Both the position numbers and the translations under genes were made by a program. Source: Chloroflexota bacterium (GTDB lineage Bacteria; Chloroflexota; UBA6077; JACCZL01). From it: DNA of 64,000 bases. How positions within the stretch are numbered: the first letter of the stretch is position 1; each line of letters starts with the position of its first letter. Below, one piece after another: positions 24,899 to 36,980 of the stretch. A model generated the notes under the pieces. That model was given only the letters and a program-made list of their open reading frames with translations. It was not told the DNA's origin and did no database searches. The stretch spans positions 1-64,000 of the forward strand of contig JADZEM010000022.1 of NCBI GenBank assembly GCA_020850535.1, given 5' to 3'.

Positions 24899-26443
24899 GT
24901 GTACGACGGCCCATCGTCCTGCCTCCGCGCCAACCAACGCCTCCGTGGACGCCCGTTGAGCACATCGCTATCCCACCGCGCCACGAACGGGCTGACGTTC
25001 AGCGCGGCGCCGCCGGTCGTCAACGGCCCGCTCAGCCGCCCGACGCTCGTCAAGGCGCTTCTTGGCCTGATCCTCGTCCTGGTCGTCGGGGTGATCCCGC
25101 TGCCGTGGATGGTGGCGGTCTACGGCGCGCTCGTGCTGCTGATCGCCATGGTGATCTCGCCGATGATCGGCCTCTACGCCGTCCTGTCGGCGATCCCGTT
25201 CTCGCCCACCTTTGGCCTGGAGGACGCCGCCTTCAGCATCTCGGCCTTCGAGCCGCTGTTGCTGCTGGTCATCCTGTTCTGGCTGCTCCAGGGGCTGGCC
25301 CGCAAGCAGATCGAGCTGCCGCGCGAGGGGCTGTTCGGCAGCATGGCCCTGCTCCTGGCCCTGCTCTTCCTGGCGGGCGGGTTCGCGGAGAGCCTCCCGC
25401 TGGCCTTCAAGGAGACCCTCAAATGGGTGCTCCTGGTGCTGGCCTACGTCTACACCCGCGTCACCATCCGCGACGAGCAGGCGGCCCGGGCCGTCCTGGC
25501 CGCCCTCTTCTTTGCCGGGGCCGGGCAAGCCTTCATGGGGCTGGTGCAGTTCGCGGTGCCGCTGGGGCCGCCCGGGTTCGCCATCGGGCCGTTCATGCGG
25601 GCGCACGGCATGTTCGGCCAACCGAACCCGTTTGCCGGCTACCTCGGCACGATCTTCCCCATCGCCCTGGCGATGGTGCTGATCCCCCATCCTGGCCGCT
25701 TCCGCTGGATCGCCGTCGGCTGCGCCGCGATGATCGGCCTGGGCATCTTCCTCAGCCTCTCGCGCGGCTCCTGGCTCGGCCTGGCGATCTCGCTCGGCAT
25801 CATGGGGCTGGTCTGGAGTCCGCGGGCGCGCCGGCTGGTGCCGCCGCTGATCGGCATCCTGGCCCTGACGGTGGTGCTCTCGATCCTCGGGCTGCTGCCG
25901 CCGGCCATCGCCTCGCGCATTACGTCGGTCACCGAGAATTTCGGCATCTTCGACGTGCGCGACGTGCCGCCGACCTCCGACAACTTCGCGGTAGTCGAGC
26001 GGATGGCGCACTGGCAGGCCGGCTGGTACATCCTTCGAGACTACCCGTTCCTCGGCGTCGGCCCTGGCAACTACCCCACCGCGTATGAACGGTATTACAT
26101 CCCGCCCTGGCGCGAAGCACTCGGCCACGCCCACAACTACTATCTCAACATGGCAGCCGAGGCGGGCATACCCGGTATGCTCGCACTGCTCCTGGTGCTC
26201 GGCATGGCGTTCCGAGGCCTGAAACGTCGGATCCAGGCGACGAGTCCCTCAGCGCTGGCACGCGGGGATGTCGCGCTGGATCCACCATATGCGCCAGCCT
26301 TCACCCGTGCGCTGGCCCTGGGACTGCTTGGCAGTCTTGCGGTCTTCTGCATCCACAACCTGTTCGACAACCTGCTGGTACACGGCGTCGGCATCCAGAT
26401 CGGCGTCTTGCTCGGGCTCATCGGAGGCGTTTCACATCGGTGA
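24899..26443 (+). CDS. O-antigen ligase-like polytopic membrane protein (second copy)
   Basis: A protein of up to 514 residues with about twelve membrane segments. The start is uncertain: GTG at 24899 and TTG at 24956 are both possible and neither has a good ribosome site. The Wzy_C region reads HWQAGWYILRDYPFLGVGPG, then NYPTAYERYY and EALGHAHNYYLNMAAEAGIPG, with the conserved HAHN. It is clearly related to the protein upstream. Two such proteins in one cluster suggest a polymerase and a ligase for the same glycan, as inferred from the family. The stop overlaps the next gene's GTG (GTGA). Confidence 0.85.
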   Translation: MYDGPSSCLRANQRLRGRPLSTSLSHRATNGLTFSAAPPVVNGPLSRPTLVKALLGLILVLVVGVIPLPWMVAVYGALVLLIAMVISPMIGLYAVLSAIPFSPTFGLEDAAFSISAFEPLLLLVILFWLLQGLARKQIELPREGLFGSMALLLALLFLAGGFAESLPLAFKETLKWVLLVLAYVYTRVTIRDEQAARAVLAALFFAGAGQAFMGLVQFAVPLGPPGFAIGPFMRAHGMFGQPNPFAGYLGTIFPIALAMVLIPHPGRFRWIAVGCAAMIGLGIFLSLSRGSWLGLAISLGIMGLVWSPRARRLVPPLIGILALTVVLSILGLLPPAIASRITSVTENFGIFDVRDVPPTSDNFAVVERMAHWQAGWYILRDYPFLGVGPGNYPTAYERYYIPPWREALGHAHNYYLNMAAEAGIPGMLALLLVLGMAFRGLKRRIQATSPSALARGDVALDPPYAPAFTRALALGLLGSLAVFCIHNLFDNLLVHGVGIQIGVLLGLIGGVSHR

Positions 26444-27552
26444 CTGAAGAGACGTTGACCAAGGTGCGGACGCCCCTGAGCGCCGCCCCAGCACACCCCA
26501 CGCTGCCCACCGCCGAGGTTTCCGCCGCCGAGCCCGACCCGCTCGCCCGGCGCTTCCTCAACATCCGCACTGCCGCATCGTTCGTCATCGGCCTCGCGAT
26601 TCTCGGCTTCGTGCTCTCACGCGTGGACGTGAACGTCGGGGAGATTACGGCTCGGCTCGCCCAGACGAATGTCAGCCTGTTCGCCGCTGCCATGGCGCTC
26701 TACTACCTGACGTTCCCGGTCCGGGCGCTCCGCTGGCAGCAACTGCTGGCGAACGTCGGCTACACCAACGGCGACGACGGCACCGGCGCCGACAACGGGC
26801 GCGTTTTCCGCCTCCCCTCGATGATGGGCCTCGCGGAGATCGTGCTGCTCTCCTGGTTCGCGAACTGCATCGTGCCCGCCAAGCTCGGGGATGCCTACCG
26901 CGCCTACCTGCTCAAGAGTACGTCTGGCGTCTCCTTCTCGAAGACGTTCGGCACCATCCTCGCCGAGCGCATCATCGACACGCTGCTGCTGTTCTCGCTG
27001 CTGGCCCTCTCGGTGCTGCTGGCGTTCTCGGGCGCGCTGCCGCCGGAGATTCTCAGCATCATGCAGGCCGGCCTGGTGCTGGTGGCGCTGGTCATCGGCG
27101 GCCTGATGGTGATGCGGAACCTGGGCGGGTTCATCGCGCGGCTGGTGCCGAGGCGCTTCCGGGGCCACTACGCCATGTTCGAGCAGGGCACCCTCGGCTC
27201 GTTCCGCGCGATGCCCCTGGTGCTGACCTATTCGATCGTCGGCTGGGCCATCGAAGCCGGGCGACTCTACCTCGTCTGCCTCTCGCTCGGGCTGACCAGC
27301 CTCTCGCCGGCCATCATCCTGTTCGTGGCACTGGCCTCGGCGCTGTTGACGACCCTCCCGATCACGCCGGCCGGCCTCGGCTTCGTCGAGTCGGCCATCG
27401 TCGGCATCCTGCTGCTGGCGGCCAACTTCGGGCTGGCCCCGGGCGTTGACCAGAACATGGCCGCGTCGGTCGCCATCCTCGACCGGGTCATCAGCTACTG
27501 GAGCCTGATTGTGACCGGGGTCGTCGTCTATCTCCTGACGAAAAAACGGTAA
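26440..27552 (+). CDS. flippase-like/lysylphosphatidylglycerol synthase transmembrane family protein (UPF0104)
   Basis: A 370-residue integral membrane protein starting at a GTG that overlaps the previous stop. After a 45-residue polar leader there are about eight membrane helices. The family hallmarks are present: FPVRALRWQQLL, NCIVPAKLGDAYRAYLL, ILAERIIDTLLLF and TPAGLGFVESAIVG. Relatives include AglD and the membrane domain of MprF, proposed to move lipid-linked groups across the membrane. Between ligases and a glycosyltransferase it probably handles lipid-linked sugars. Confidence 0.85.
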   Translation: MTEETLTKVRTPLSAAPAHPTLPTAEVSAAEPDPLARRFLNIRTAASFVIGLAILGFVLSRVDVNVGEITARLAQTNVSLFAAAMALYYLTFPVRALRWQQLLANVGYTNGDDGTGADNGRVFRLPSMMGLAEIVLLSWFANCIVPAKLGDAYRAYLLKSTSGVSFSKTFGTILAERIIDTLLLFSLLALSVLLAFSGALPPEILSIMQAGLVLVALVIGGLMVMRNLGGFIARLVPRRFRGHYAMFEQGTLGSFRAMPLVLTYSIVGWAIEAGRLYLVCLSLGLTSLSPAIILFVALASALLTTLPITPAGLGFVESAIVGILLLAANFGLAPGVDQNMAASVAILDRVISYWSLIVTGVVVYLLTKKR

Positions 27553-27561
27553 CCTTTCCGT

Positions 27562-28758
27562 ATGGTGCTCTCGACTCCGACCGCTTCCCCGCCGGTGGCA
27601 TCCCGGCCGCTGAAGATCGCCATCGACTACACCTCGGCGATCAACCAGAACGCCGGCATCGGGCGGTTCGTGCGGAGCCTCGTCAGGTCCGTCGTCGCGC
27701 GGGACACGACCGACAGTTTCCTGCTGATGCATGCCACGCCGAACCCCGGGCGGGCCGCCGTCTACCCGGCCGGCCAGCGCATCTCGAAGCGCGTGCTGCG
27801 GGTCAACGAGCGCTGGATGAACATCCTGTGGCACCGGCTCCAGGTGCCGCTGCCGGTGGACTGGCTCACCGGGCCGGTCGACATCTACCACTCGCCGGAC
27901 TTCGTGATGCCGCCGGTCCGCGCCGCGAAGTCGATCCTGACCGTCCACGACCTGGCCTTCCTGCTCTACCCGGAGTGCGCCGACGCCCGGCTGCGCGCCT
28001 ACCTTGAGCGCACCGTCCCGCGCTCGGTCCAGCGGGCCGACTACGTGGTCGCAGACTCCGAGAACACCCGCAACGACGTGATCTGCCTGCTGGGCATGCC
28101 GGCCGAGCGGGTGACGGTGGTCCCGGGCGGCGTCGATCCGAGCTTCCAGCCCGTCACCGACCCGGCCCGCATCGCTGCGTTCCGCCAGAGCATCGGCCTG
28201 GACGAGTCAACGCCGTACATCCTGTTCGTCGGCGTCATCGAGCCGCGCAAGAACCTCGTCGGGCTGATCGAGGCGTTCGATCTGCTCAAGGCCCGCCGCC
28301 AGTTGCCACACAAGCTGGTGGTGGTCGGGCGGCGTGGCTGGCTCTCGGACGGCACCATGCAGCGGGCGGACCGCTCGCCCTACCGCAACGACATCGTCTT
28401 CCCAGGCTTCATCCCGGACGGCGAGCTTGCCACGCTCTACTCAGCCGCCGAGTCGTTCGCGTTCCCATCCCACTACGAGGGCTTCGGGCTGCCGGTCCTG
28501 GAGGCGATGGCCTGCGGGACGCCGGTCGTCGCCTCGCGGGCCAGCTCCCTGCCGGAGGTCGTCGGCGATGCCGGCATGCAGGTGGACCCGGACGACACCG
28601 AGCGGCTGGCCTCGGCGCTGGAGCTGCTGGCCCTGAATCCGGAGATGCGCGCCGACTTCAGCGCGCGCGGCCTGGAGCGCGCGGCGACGTTCACCTGGGA
28701 AGCCGCCGCCGACGTCATGATCGACGTGTACCGCCGGGTGGGCGCCGGACTGCCGTAG
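27562..28758 (+). CDS. glycosyltransferase family 4 (GT-B)
   Basis: A 398-residue GT-B glycosyltransferase starting nine bases after the flippase-like gene. The C-terminal donor domain shows GVIEPRKNLVGLIEAFDLL, and SHYEGFGLPVLEAMACGTPV contains the E-x7-E nucleotide-sugar motif; the acceptor domain has IDYTSAINQNAGIGRFVRS. It is cytoplasmic and most like mannosyl/rhamnosyl transferases. It closes a four-gene run likely to build and export a surface glycan. Confidence 0.88.
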   Translation: MVLSTPTASPPVASRPLKIAIDYTSAINQNAGIGRFVRSLVRSVVARDTTDSFLLMHATPNPGRAAVYPAGQRISKRVLRVNERWMNILWHRLQVPLPVDWLTGPVDIYHSPDFVMPPVRAAKSILTVHDLAFLLYPECADARLRAYLERTVPRSVQRADYVVADSENTRNDVICLLGMPAERVTVVPGGVDPSFQPVTDPARIAAFRQSIGLDESTPYILFVGVIEPRKNLVGLIEAFDLLKARRQLPHKLVVVGRRGWLSDGTMQRADRSPYRNDIVFPGFIPDGELATLYSAAESFAFPSHYEGFGLPVLEAMACGTPVVASRASSLPEVVGDAGMQVDPDDTERLASALELLALNPEMRADFSARGLERAATFTWEAAADVMIDVYRRVGAGLP

Positions 28759-28893
28759 CGCCCTCGGCAGGGCGCGCCGGGGCTGGCCGCGCACCAGACC
28801 ATCTGAGCTAAGCTACGCGCACACACGCCGCGCGGCCAGCGGACTCGGCATCGTCCCTGACCGTGCGCGGGGCGCTGCACAAGGGAGGGGACC

Positions 28894-30156
28894 ATTCCGA
28901 CGGACGTCGGGCGGCTGCGCGTCGCCCTGGCCACGCCGTGGGTGCGTATCGCCGCCGTACTGATCGCAGCTCAGGTGGTCTCTGAGATCGCGTTCAGCTT
29001 CGCGATGCCCTTCACCCCGCTCTATCTGCAGCAGCTCGGCGTGACCGACCTGGCCGAGGTGGGGTTGTGGGCCGGCGTCCTGGCCGGCTGCTTCGCCGTG
29101 GCGATGGGCGGGATGGCGCCGATCTGGGGCATCCTGGCAGACCGCTTCGGGCATCGGCGGATGATCCAGCGCGCCCTCTTCGGGGCCGGCACGGTCATCG
29201 GGTTGGTGGCGTTCGTCCAGACGCCCGAGCAGTTGCTGGTCCTGCGCATCCTGCACGGCGCGATGACCGGCGTCGTGACGGCCATCGCCACGATGGTCTC
29301 GCTGACGACGCCGCGCCAGCACCTCAGCACGGTGCTCGGGCTGCTCCAGGCGGCGATCTACCTGGGGATCACCCTCGGACCGCTGCTCGGCGGGGCCTTT
29401 GCCGACCACTTCGGGCTGCGGGCGTCGTTCGGCTGCACCGGCGTGTTGCTGGTCTCGCTGGGGCTGGCGGTGACGTTCCTGGTGCCAGATCTCAGCAAGG
29501 AGCAGGTCCGCACTGAAGCGGGCCGGGCCGGCGCTGGCGGCGCGGGACGCCAGAGGCTGATGACGCGCGAACTGCTGGCCGTCATCCTGCTGATGGCGCT
29601 GACCAGACTGGCACAGAACGGACCGCAGCCGTTCCTGCCGCTGTTCGTCCAGACGCTGGTTCACACCGAGGAGGGGTTGGCGACGACGGTCGGCATCCTC
29701 CTGGCGGCGACGGGCGCGGCATCGGTTGTCTCGGCGCTGCTGATCGGCCGCCTGAACGACAGGTTCGGTGCGCGCACGGTGCTGGTGTGCGGCCTCCTGC
29801 TCTCGGCTGGCCTCTCGGCGGTCCACGCGCTGGCCGGCACGGTCTGGCAGCTGCTGGTGCTTCGCATCGCGCTGGGGCTGGCGCAGGGCGGCAGTGGCCC
29901 TGCCATCCAGGCGCTGATGATCGATGTGACGCCTCCCGGCAAGCGTGGGGCGGCGTTCGGCGTGTTGACCACGGCCAACGCTGTCGGGAGCGGTGGCGGC
30001 CCGATCCTCGGCAGCTTCGTGGCGGCAGCCTTCAGCATCCCGGCCGTCTTCCTGGCGACTGCGCCGGTGCTCGGCGTCGCCGGCTGGCTGGCGGCCCGCC
30101 TGCGCCCGACCGGCCGCTCGGAGACGGCGACGCCCGCGGCCGCTGCCGCCCGCTGA
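28894..30156 (+). CDS. MFS transporter with probable ATT start (first paralogue)
   Basis: A major facilitator transporter of 420 residues with twelve membrane helices. In this frame a stop lies at 28858-28860 and no ATG, GTG or TTG occurs before 28942, which would cut off the conserved TPWVR and part of helix 1. An ATT at 28894 has a near-perfect AAGGGAGGGG five bases upstream. The resulting N terminus (IPTDVGRLRVALATPWVR) aligns without gaps to the paralogue at 30423. The A-motif region reads GILADRFGHRRMIQR. Substrate unknown; likely a drug or sugar exporter. Confidence 0.85.
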   Translation: MPTDVGRLRVALATPWVRIAAVLIAAQVVSEIAFSFAMPFTPLYLQQLGVTDLAEVGLWAGVLAGCFAVAMGGMAPIWGILADRFGHRRMIQRALFGAGTVIGLVAFVQTPEQLLVLRILHGAMTGVVTAIATMVSLTTPRQHLSTVLGLLQAAIYLGITLGPLLGGAFADHFGLRASFGCTGVLLVSLGLAVTFLVPDLSKEQVRTEAGRAGAGGAGRQRLMTRELLAVILLMALTRLAQNGPQPFLPLFVQTLVHTEEGLATTVGILLAATGAASVVSALLIGRLNDRFGARTVLVCGLLLSAGLSAVHALAGTVWQLLVLRIALGLAQGGSGPAIQALMIDVTPPGKRGAAFGVLTTANAVGSGGGPILGSFVAAAFSIPAVFLATAPVLGVAGWLAARLRPTGRSETATPAAAAAR

Positions 30157-30161
30157 CACGT

Positions 30162-30180
30162 GTGCGCTGTGAAAGCGCAC
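30162..30180 (+). terminator. hairpin after the first MFS gene
   Basis: GTGCGCT-GTGAA-AGCGCAC, a 7-bp stem, lies five bases after the MFS stop. The bases that follow (GGTTTGACG) give only a weak T run. Confidence 0.5.
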
Positions 30181-30422
30181 GGTTTGACGCTGTCATGGAC
30201 ACTTCATGAAAGCACGCTGGTCGGGACCGCTGGCACGCGCCCTGCAGGGCGGGCCACCGCCCAGAATTCCTGGGGTATGATCGCTCATCTGCTACGATGG
30301 TGCGCTTCGCCTGTTTGCCTCGTGCGGCGACAGTCGGCTGGCGGACCGATCCACGGTTTTCCCGCCGGGCGGCCACCTGGCGATGCGTCCAGGTCCGCCC
30401 GGCCACGAAGGACAGCACAGCC

Positions 30423-31700
30423 ATTCTGACGCCAATCGAGAAGTTCAGGCGCGGCCTTTCGACGCCGTGGGTGCGAACGGTGGCCGTTCTCTGGGTGGCG
30501 CAGGTCATCTCGGAGATCGGCTTCGGCTTCGCGCTGCCGTTCACGCCGCTGTTCGTGCAGCAACTGGGCGTCACGGACGTGAAGGAGGCCGGCCTGTGGG
30601 CCGGCTTTGCGGCGGCTTCCTTCGCCATCGCGATGGGCCTGATGGCCCCGCTCTGGGGCCATCTCGCAGACCGCTTCGGCTACCGGCTGATGATTCAGCG
30701 GGCGTTCTTCGGCGCGGGCATCTCGCTCGGCTGCATCGCCTTCGTGCAGACTCCCGAGCAGATGATCGTCCTGCGGATCCTGCACGGCGCGCTGACGGGC
30801 GTCTTCACGGGCATCGCGACGCTGGTCTCGCTGACCACGCCGCAGCACCATCTGGGGACAGTCCTCGGCATCATGCAGTCCGCACTGTTCCTGGGCATCG
30901 CGCTCGGGCCGCTGCTCGGCGGGGTGTTCGCAGACCAGTTCGGGCTGCGGGCGGCGTTCGGCGTGACGGGGCTGGTCCTGAGCCTGTCCGGCATCCTGAT
31001 CGCGTTCGTGGTGCACGAGCCGGAGCGCACCGCCGAGCCGGTCGACGAGGCAGCCGCCGCCGGCGATCCGATCGACGCTGGCCGCCTCCGTCGTCAGTTG
31101 CTCACCGTCGTCGGCCTGATGGCCATCGTGCGGCTGGCGAACGTGGCCCCGAACCCGATCCTGCCACTGTTCGTGCAAAGCTTGGTCCCATCCACCGAGC
31201 ATCTCGCGTCGACGGTCGGGCTGATGCTGGCCGCGACAGGGGTCGCCTCGACGCTGAGCGCCATCGTCGTCGGGCGGCTGGCCGACCAGTACGGTCGGCG
31301 GGCGGCCCTGCTCGGTTGCTGCCTGCTGACGGCGCTGCTCTGCCCGCTGCACGCCTTCGTCGGCTCGGTCTGGCAGCTGATCGCGCTGCGGACGGTGGTC
31401 GGGCTGACCCAGGGCGGCATGGCGACGGCGCTCCAGGCGCTCCTGGTGGACATCACGCCGCCGTCAAAGCGCGGCGCAGCATTCGGTTGGATCACCACGG
31501 CCAGCTCGTTCGGCAACGGAGCGGGGCCGGTCGGCGGCAGCTCGGTGGCAGCCTGGTTCGGCGTGCAGGCCGTCTTCCTGGCGATGACGCCGCTCTACGT
31601 CGTGGCCGCCGCCGCGCTGTCCTGGCTGCGGCCCGGTCGTGCGGGATCGGACGACGGATCGACGCCGGCAGAGGCGACGGCCGCCCGGCCAGCGTCGTAG
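30423..31700 (+). CDS. MFS transporter with probable ATT start (second paralogue)
   Basis: A 425-residue MFS transporter, clearly a tandem paralogue of the preceding one (both have SEIxFxFAxPFTPL and ADRFGxRxMIQRAxFGAG). The frame is open from an ATG at 30297 with no ribosome site. By homology translation begins at ATT 30423 (ILTPIEKFRRGLSTPWVR), which lines up exactly with the ATT of its neighbour and has GAAGGA about ten bases upstream. Twelve helices are visible, with a charged central loop at about 190-215. Confidence 0.85.
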   Translation: MLTPIEKFRRGLSTPWVRTVAVLWVAQVISEIGFGFALPFTPLFVQQLGVTDVKEAGLWAGFAAASFAIAMGLMAPLWGHLADRFGYRLMIQRAFFGAGISLGCIAFVQTPEQMIVLRILHGALTGVFTGIATLVSLTTPQHHLGTVLGIMQSALFLGIALGPLLGGVFADQFGLRAAFGVTGLVLSLSGILIAFVVHEPERTAEPVDEAAAAGDPIDAGRLRRQLLTVVGLMAIVRLANVAPNPILPLFVQSLVPSTEHLASTVGLMLAATGVASTLSAIVVGRLADQYGRRAALLGCCLLTALLCPLHAFVGSVWQLIALRTVVGLTQGGMATALQALLVDITPPSKRGAAFGWITTASSFGNGAGPVGGSSVAAWFGVQAVFLAMTPLYVVAAAALSWLRPGRAGSDDGSTPAEATAARPAS

Positions 31701-31989
31701 CACACCCCTCGTGGCACGGCAGACTCGCACCGCCCACCCTCCAGCCGCCCGGAGCGCCGATCCGCGCCACCAGCCGCCGACGCGAGCCGACCAGCGGAGC
31801 TCGCACGTGCCCTGGCCGCGGCCACTGTACTCCCGGTCGCAGGTGCGCTTCCGCGCGGGGTACGATGCCGTTGCTGGGATCGACGGGGGCGCACCAGCCG
31901 TTGCCTCGGAAGACTGTCTGGGGCGCCACGTTCGCCGTAGTCAGGTCGCTCGACGCGCGGTCCGGGCGACCCGGTGTGGGAGATGACCG

Positions 31990-32754
31990 ATGATTCCGCT
32001 GAGCCGTCGCATTTCGGTCGAAGCGCTTGGTACGTTCTGGCTCGTGTTTGGGGGCTGCGGGAGCGCCGTGCTCGCCGCCGCGTTCCCGCAGGTGGGCATC
32101 GGCCTGCTCGGCGTGTCGTTCGCATTCGGGCTGACGGTACTGACGATGGCCTACGCCATCGGGCACGTCTCGGGCTGCCACCTGAACCCGGCCGTGTCGC
32201 TCGGCCTCTGGGCTGGCAAGCGCTTCCCGACGAAGGAGCTGGCCCCGTACATCGTCGCGCAGGTCGTCGGGGCGATCGTCGCGGCCGGCGTGCTGTACAT
32301 CATCGCCAGCGGCAAGGCCGGCTTCGAGGTGGGCGGCTTCGCGGCCAATGGCTACGGCGAGCACTCGCCGGGCGGCTACTCGCTGGTGTCCGCCCTGGTG
32401 GCTGAGGTCGTGCTGACCTTCATGTTTCTGATCATCATCCTGGGGGCCACGGACGGCCGCGCCCCGAAGGGGTTCGCCCCGATCGCCATCGGCCTGGGGT
32501 TGACGCTGATCCACCTGATCGGCATCCCGGTCACCAATCTCTCGGTGAACCCGGCTCGCAGCACCGGCCCGGCGCTGATCGTCGGCGGGTGGGCGCTGGC
32601 ACAGCTCTGGGCGTTCTGGGTCGCCCCGATTGTCGGCGCGCTCGGGGCGGGCTTCGCCTACTCGTGGCTGGCCTACGAGGTCGGGGAGCCGGTCGTCGGC
32701 GACGCTTCCACCGGCGCCAACTCCCGCCCGAACCAGCGGCGCCGCCGCCGCTAG
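31990..32754 (+). CDS. aqpZ: aquaporin Z
   Basis: A 254-residue water channel. GGGAG precedes the ATG. Both half-helix motifs are intact: HLNPAVS (NPA at 66-68) and SVNPARS (NPA at 187-189). The selectivity filter expected for a strict water channel is present, with Phe in the SFAFG helix, His175, Thr182 and Arg190. Six membrane helices precede a basic tail (QRRRRR). It is monocistronic as far as can be seen, with repeats downstream. Confidence 0.95.
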   Translation: MIPLSRRISVEALGTFWLVFGGCGSAVLAAAFPQVGIGLLGVSFAFGLTVLTMAYAIGHVSGCHLNPAVSLGLWAGKRFPTKELAPYIVAQVVGAIVAAGVLYIIASGKAGFEVGGFAANGYGEHSPGGYSLVSALVAEVVLTFMFLIIILGATDGRAPKGFAPIAIGLGLTLIHLIGIPVTNLSVNPARSTGPALIVGGWALAQLWAFWVAPIVGALGAGFAYSWLAYEVGEPVVGDASTGANSRPNQRRRRR

Positions 32755-32821
32755 CCCGAACCACATCGCACGCTTCACGGCGAGTGGCTCGGCAGGCGTC
32801 AATCGCAGGATCGCTCGGTGC

Positions 32822-33031
32822 CCATCGTCATCCCGACCGCGGCGAGGAACGCCCTCCCGTCCGTCATCCCGACCCCATTCGGCACGCTCAGGGCAAGCTA
32901 CGCGAGGCACGAGCACACCCCTCTCATCATCCCGACCGCGGCGAGGCACGAGCGGAGGGATCTTCTCCTTCTGTAGCGTGAGGAAGATCCCTCGACTGCG
33001 TTCGCACGCTCACGTCGCTCGGGATGACGGG
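32822..33031. repeat. GTCATCCCGACC-family palindromic repeats
   Basis: Three or more degenerate copies of TCATCCCGACCGCGGCGAGG lie between aqpZ and the convergent B12-binding gene. The last (32926-33031) folds: an 11-bp perfect stem, GAGGGATCTTC (32955-32965) with GAAGATCCCTC (32983-32993), nested inside ATCCCGA/TCGGGAT. Related copies are at 15722-15960 and 55598-55712. Confidence 0.75.
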
Positions 33032-33079
33032 GGAAGCGTCGGCAGTGACTCGGCCCGGTCGTTCACGACGGACAGGCGA

Positions 33080-33487
33080 CTATCGGTCGGCGGTGGCGCG
33101 CTCGCCCTCCAGGCTCCTGAGGAACTCGATGGTGGCCGTTGTCGGGCTGCCAGGGCCGAAGACCGCCCGCACCCCCATCGATTTCAAGGCTGGCATGTCG
33201 TCGTCGGGGATGATGCCGCCGGCCCAGACGGCCACGTCGTCCACGCCGCGCGCCTGCAGCTCCGCGAAGATGCGCGGGAACAGCGTCAGGTGCGCCCCGC
33301 TGAGGATCGAGAGGCCGATGGCGTCCACGTCCTCCTGCAGCGCCGTCTGCGCGATCATCTCGGGCGTCTGTCGGATGCCGGTGTAGATCACCTCGTAGCC
33401 CGCGTCGCGGAGGGCGCGCGCCACCACCTTCGCGCCACGGTCGTGGCCGTCCAGCCCCGGCTTGGCGATCAGGATACGCAGCGTCAT
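33080..33487 (-). CDS. methylmalonyl-CoA mutase C-terminal-type B12-binding protein
   Basis: A 135-residue stand-alone cobalamin-binding domain. The base-off/His-on signature DxHxxG reads [20 protein letters not shown], with SILSGAH and [10 protein letters not shown](D) completing the nucleotide-tail pocket. It equals the small B12 module of acyl-CoA mutases such as methylmalonyl- or 2-hydroxyisobutyryl-CoA mutase, but no large TIM-barrel subunit gene adjoins it. GGAGG precedes the ATG. It lies 23 bases downstream of the acyl-CoA dehydrogenase/epimerase fusion, which fits a role in methylmalonyl-CoA metabolism. Confidence 0.9.
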   Translation of the reverse strand: MTLRILIAKPGLDGHDRGAKVVARALRDAGYEVIYTGIRQTPEMIAQTALQEDVDAIGLSILSGAHLTLFPRIFAELQARGVDDVAVWAGGIIPDDDMPALKSMGVRAVFGPGSPTTATIEFLRSLEGERATADR

Positions 33488-33510
33488 GACGATCCCTCCG
33501 CGTCGAGGTG

Positions 33511-35664
<2,154 letters not shown>

Positions 35665-35786
35665 CAGTGCCTCCTGTCGGCCGCTTCCCGGCCACCAGGA
35701 TTATAGTTGCCGGAGAGCGCCGCCTCGGATGCAGCAGGCGGCGTGCCGGGCTGCGTACCTACCGATCAGCCCTACCCGCGAACGGG

Positions 35787-36917
35787 TCAGCCGCAGCCCC
35801 AGACCATCTGGAACATCGGCGCGGGGGTCCCCTCGCCAATGGTGATCAGCGCCTTGCCGTCCGCCCGGTAGGTCACCCCTTCAGACTGCACGCCATCGTT
35901 CAGCCTGGAGACGCGCGGCTTGCTGTTCCAGATACTGGCCAGCGTGGCGTCTGGCGGAACGTCGTACTCCAGGCTGCTGCCGTAGGTGCGGATCACGACG
36001 CGACTGGCGTCCGGGGCCACTGCGCCGTCGTTCACCACATCCACCTTGACGCCAGCATCACTGATGTCCAGGTTCGCCACCCGTTCGAGCATCAGTTTCT
36101 TGCGTGGCTCCAGCGGGACCGGCAGACGATAGACTATCGCTCGGCCGATGTGCTCCTTGGTCACGATCAGCAGCTCGCCGGTCCTCGGGTGGATCAGCAG
36201 CGCTTCGGCGTCGTGGGCGCTGTCAGGGTAGGTCAGGGTGAACGCCTCGGCGTCGTCGGTCCGCCCGCTGCTGGCCTTCGCGTTGAGCGGGAACGGCTCT
36301 GGCTCGGACACGCGGTAGATCGTGATCTCCTTGCGCTTGCGGTCGTTGTCCCCGATGTCCCCGATGTACAGCGCTGGCGCGCCGTCCTTGCCCGGCCCAA
36401 GCTGGAGCGCTTCCCAGTCCTCATTCTCAGCGCCGGAGACGCGGAAGCTGCCACGATTCCGGCCCTCGTCGTCCAGGGCGTAGAGCGTCGGGCTGTTCCC
36501 CGAGTCGTTGAGGGTCCAGTAGACCCCCGGCCAGCGCTGACTCGCCACCAGCGCCGAGGCCTCCTTGATCGCCCGATCCTGGGCCTGGGCCAGCCGTTGG
36601 GCGGGGGCGTACTGGCAGCCGAGCGCCCCCGGCGAGACTGTGGCGGCCGGCTTCGCAGCGGCCGGCGAGGCGGGCGCTGCAGTCGGTGCGGACGCGGTGG
36701 TCGGGGGAGCCGGCGGCGACGTCGGCTTTGCTGGGGCCGCCGTCGGCGCGGGCGGGCTGGTCGGCGGGGCAGGCGCAGTCATCGTCGGCGGTGGCGGCGC
36801 GACGGTCGGCGCCGGGCGGGCGCCCAGGCCAGGAAGGCTGCACGCGGTCAAGAGCACGGACGCCACTACACCCAGATACGCCAGCCGCCTCGGCAACAGT
36901 CGCCCCCATCCCAACAT
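35787..36917 (-). CDS. secreted lipoprotein, esterase-like/beta-propeller
   Basis: A 376-residue lipoprotein. The signal peptide ends in LLTAC (Cys about 26). A long Pro/Ala/Thr linker (about 35-97) follows, then a domain with repeated beta-propeller-like blades: VYWTLNDSGNSPTLYALDD, LYIGDIGDNDRKRKEITIYR and DAEALLIHPRTGELLIVTKE. The DxGDN and DAEAxxxHP motifs suggest a calcium-stabilised propeller as in phytase-like/SdiA-type lactonase folds. Catalytic activity is not established. Confidence 0.7.
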   Translation of the reverse strand: MLGWGRLLPRRLAYLGVVASVLLTACSLPGLGARPAPTVAPPPPTMTAPAPPTSPPAPTAAPAKPTSPPAPPTTASAPTAAPASPAAAKPAATVSPGALGCQYAPAQRLAQAQDRAIKEASALVASQRWPGVYWTLNDSGNSPTLYALDDEGRNRGSFRVSGAENEDWEALQLGPGKDGAPALYIGDIGDNDRKRKEITIYRVSEPEPFPLNAKASSGRTDDAEAFTLTYPDSAHDAEALLIHPRTGELLIVTKEHIGRAIVYRLPVPLEPRKKLMLERVANLDISDAGVKVDVVNDGAVAPDASRVVIRTYGSSLEYDVPPDATLASIWNSKPRVSRLNDGVQSEGVTYRADGKALITIGEGTPAPMFQMVWGCG

Positions 36918-36980
36918 CCGGTGGTTCCTGACAATGATGGTGACAGGGCGGGCTGCCAGGCGTCGAACGTTCCGCGCCGC

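Noticed and set aside
24606-24965. Small minus-strand frames in the ligase-ligase gap
   Set aside because: No ribosome site, no recognisable motif, and Arg/Gly-rich composition expected of chance frames.
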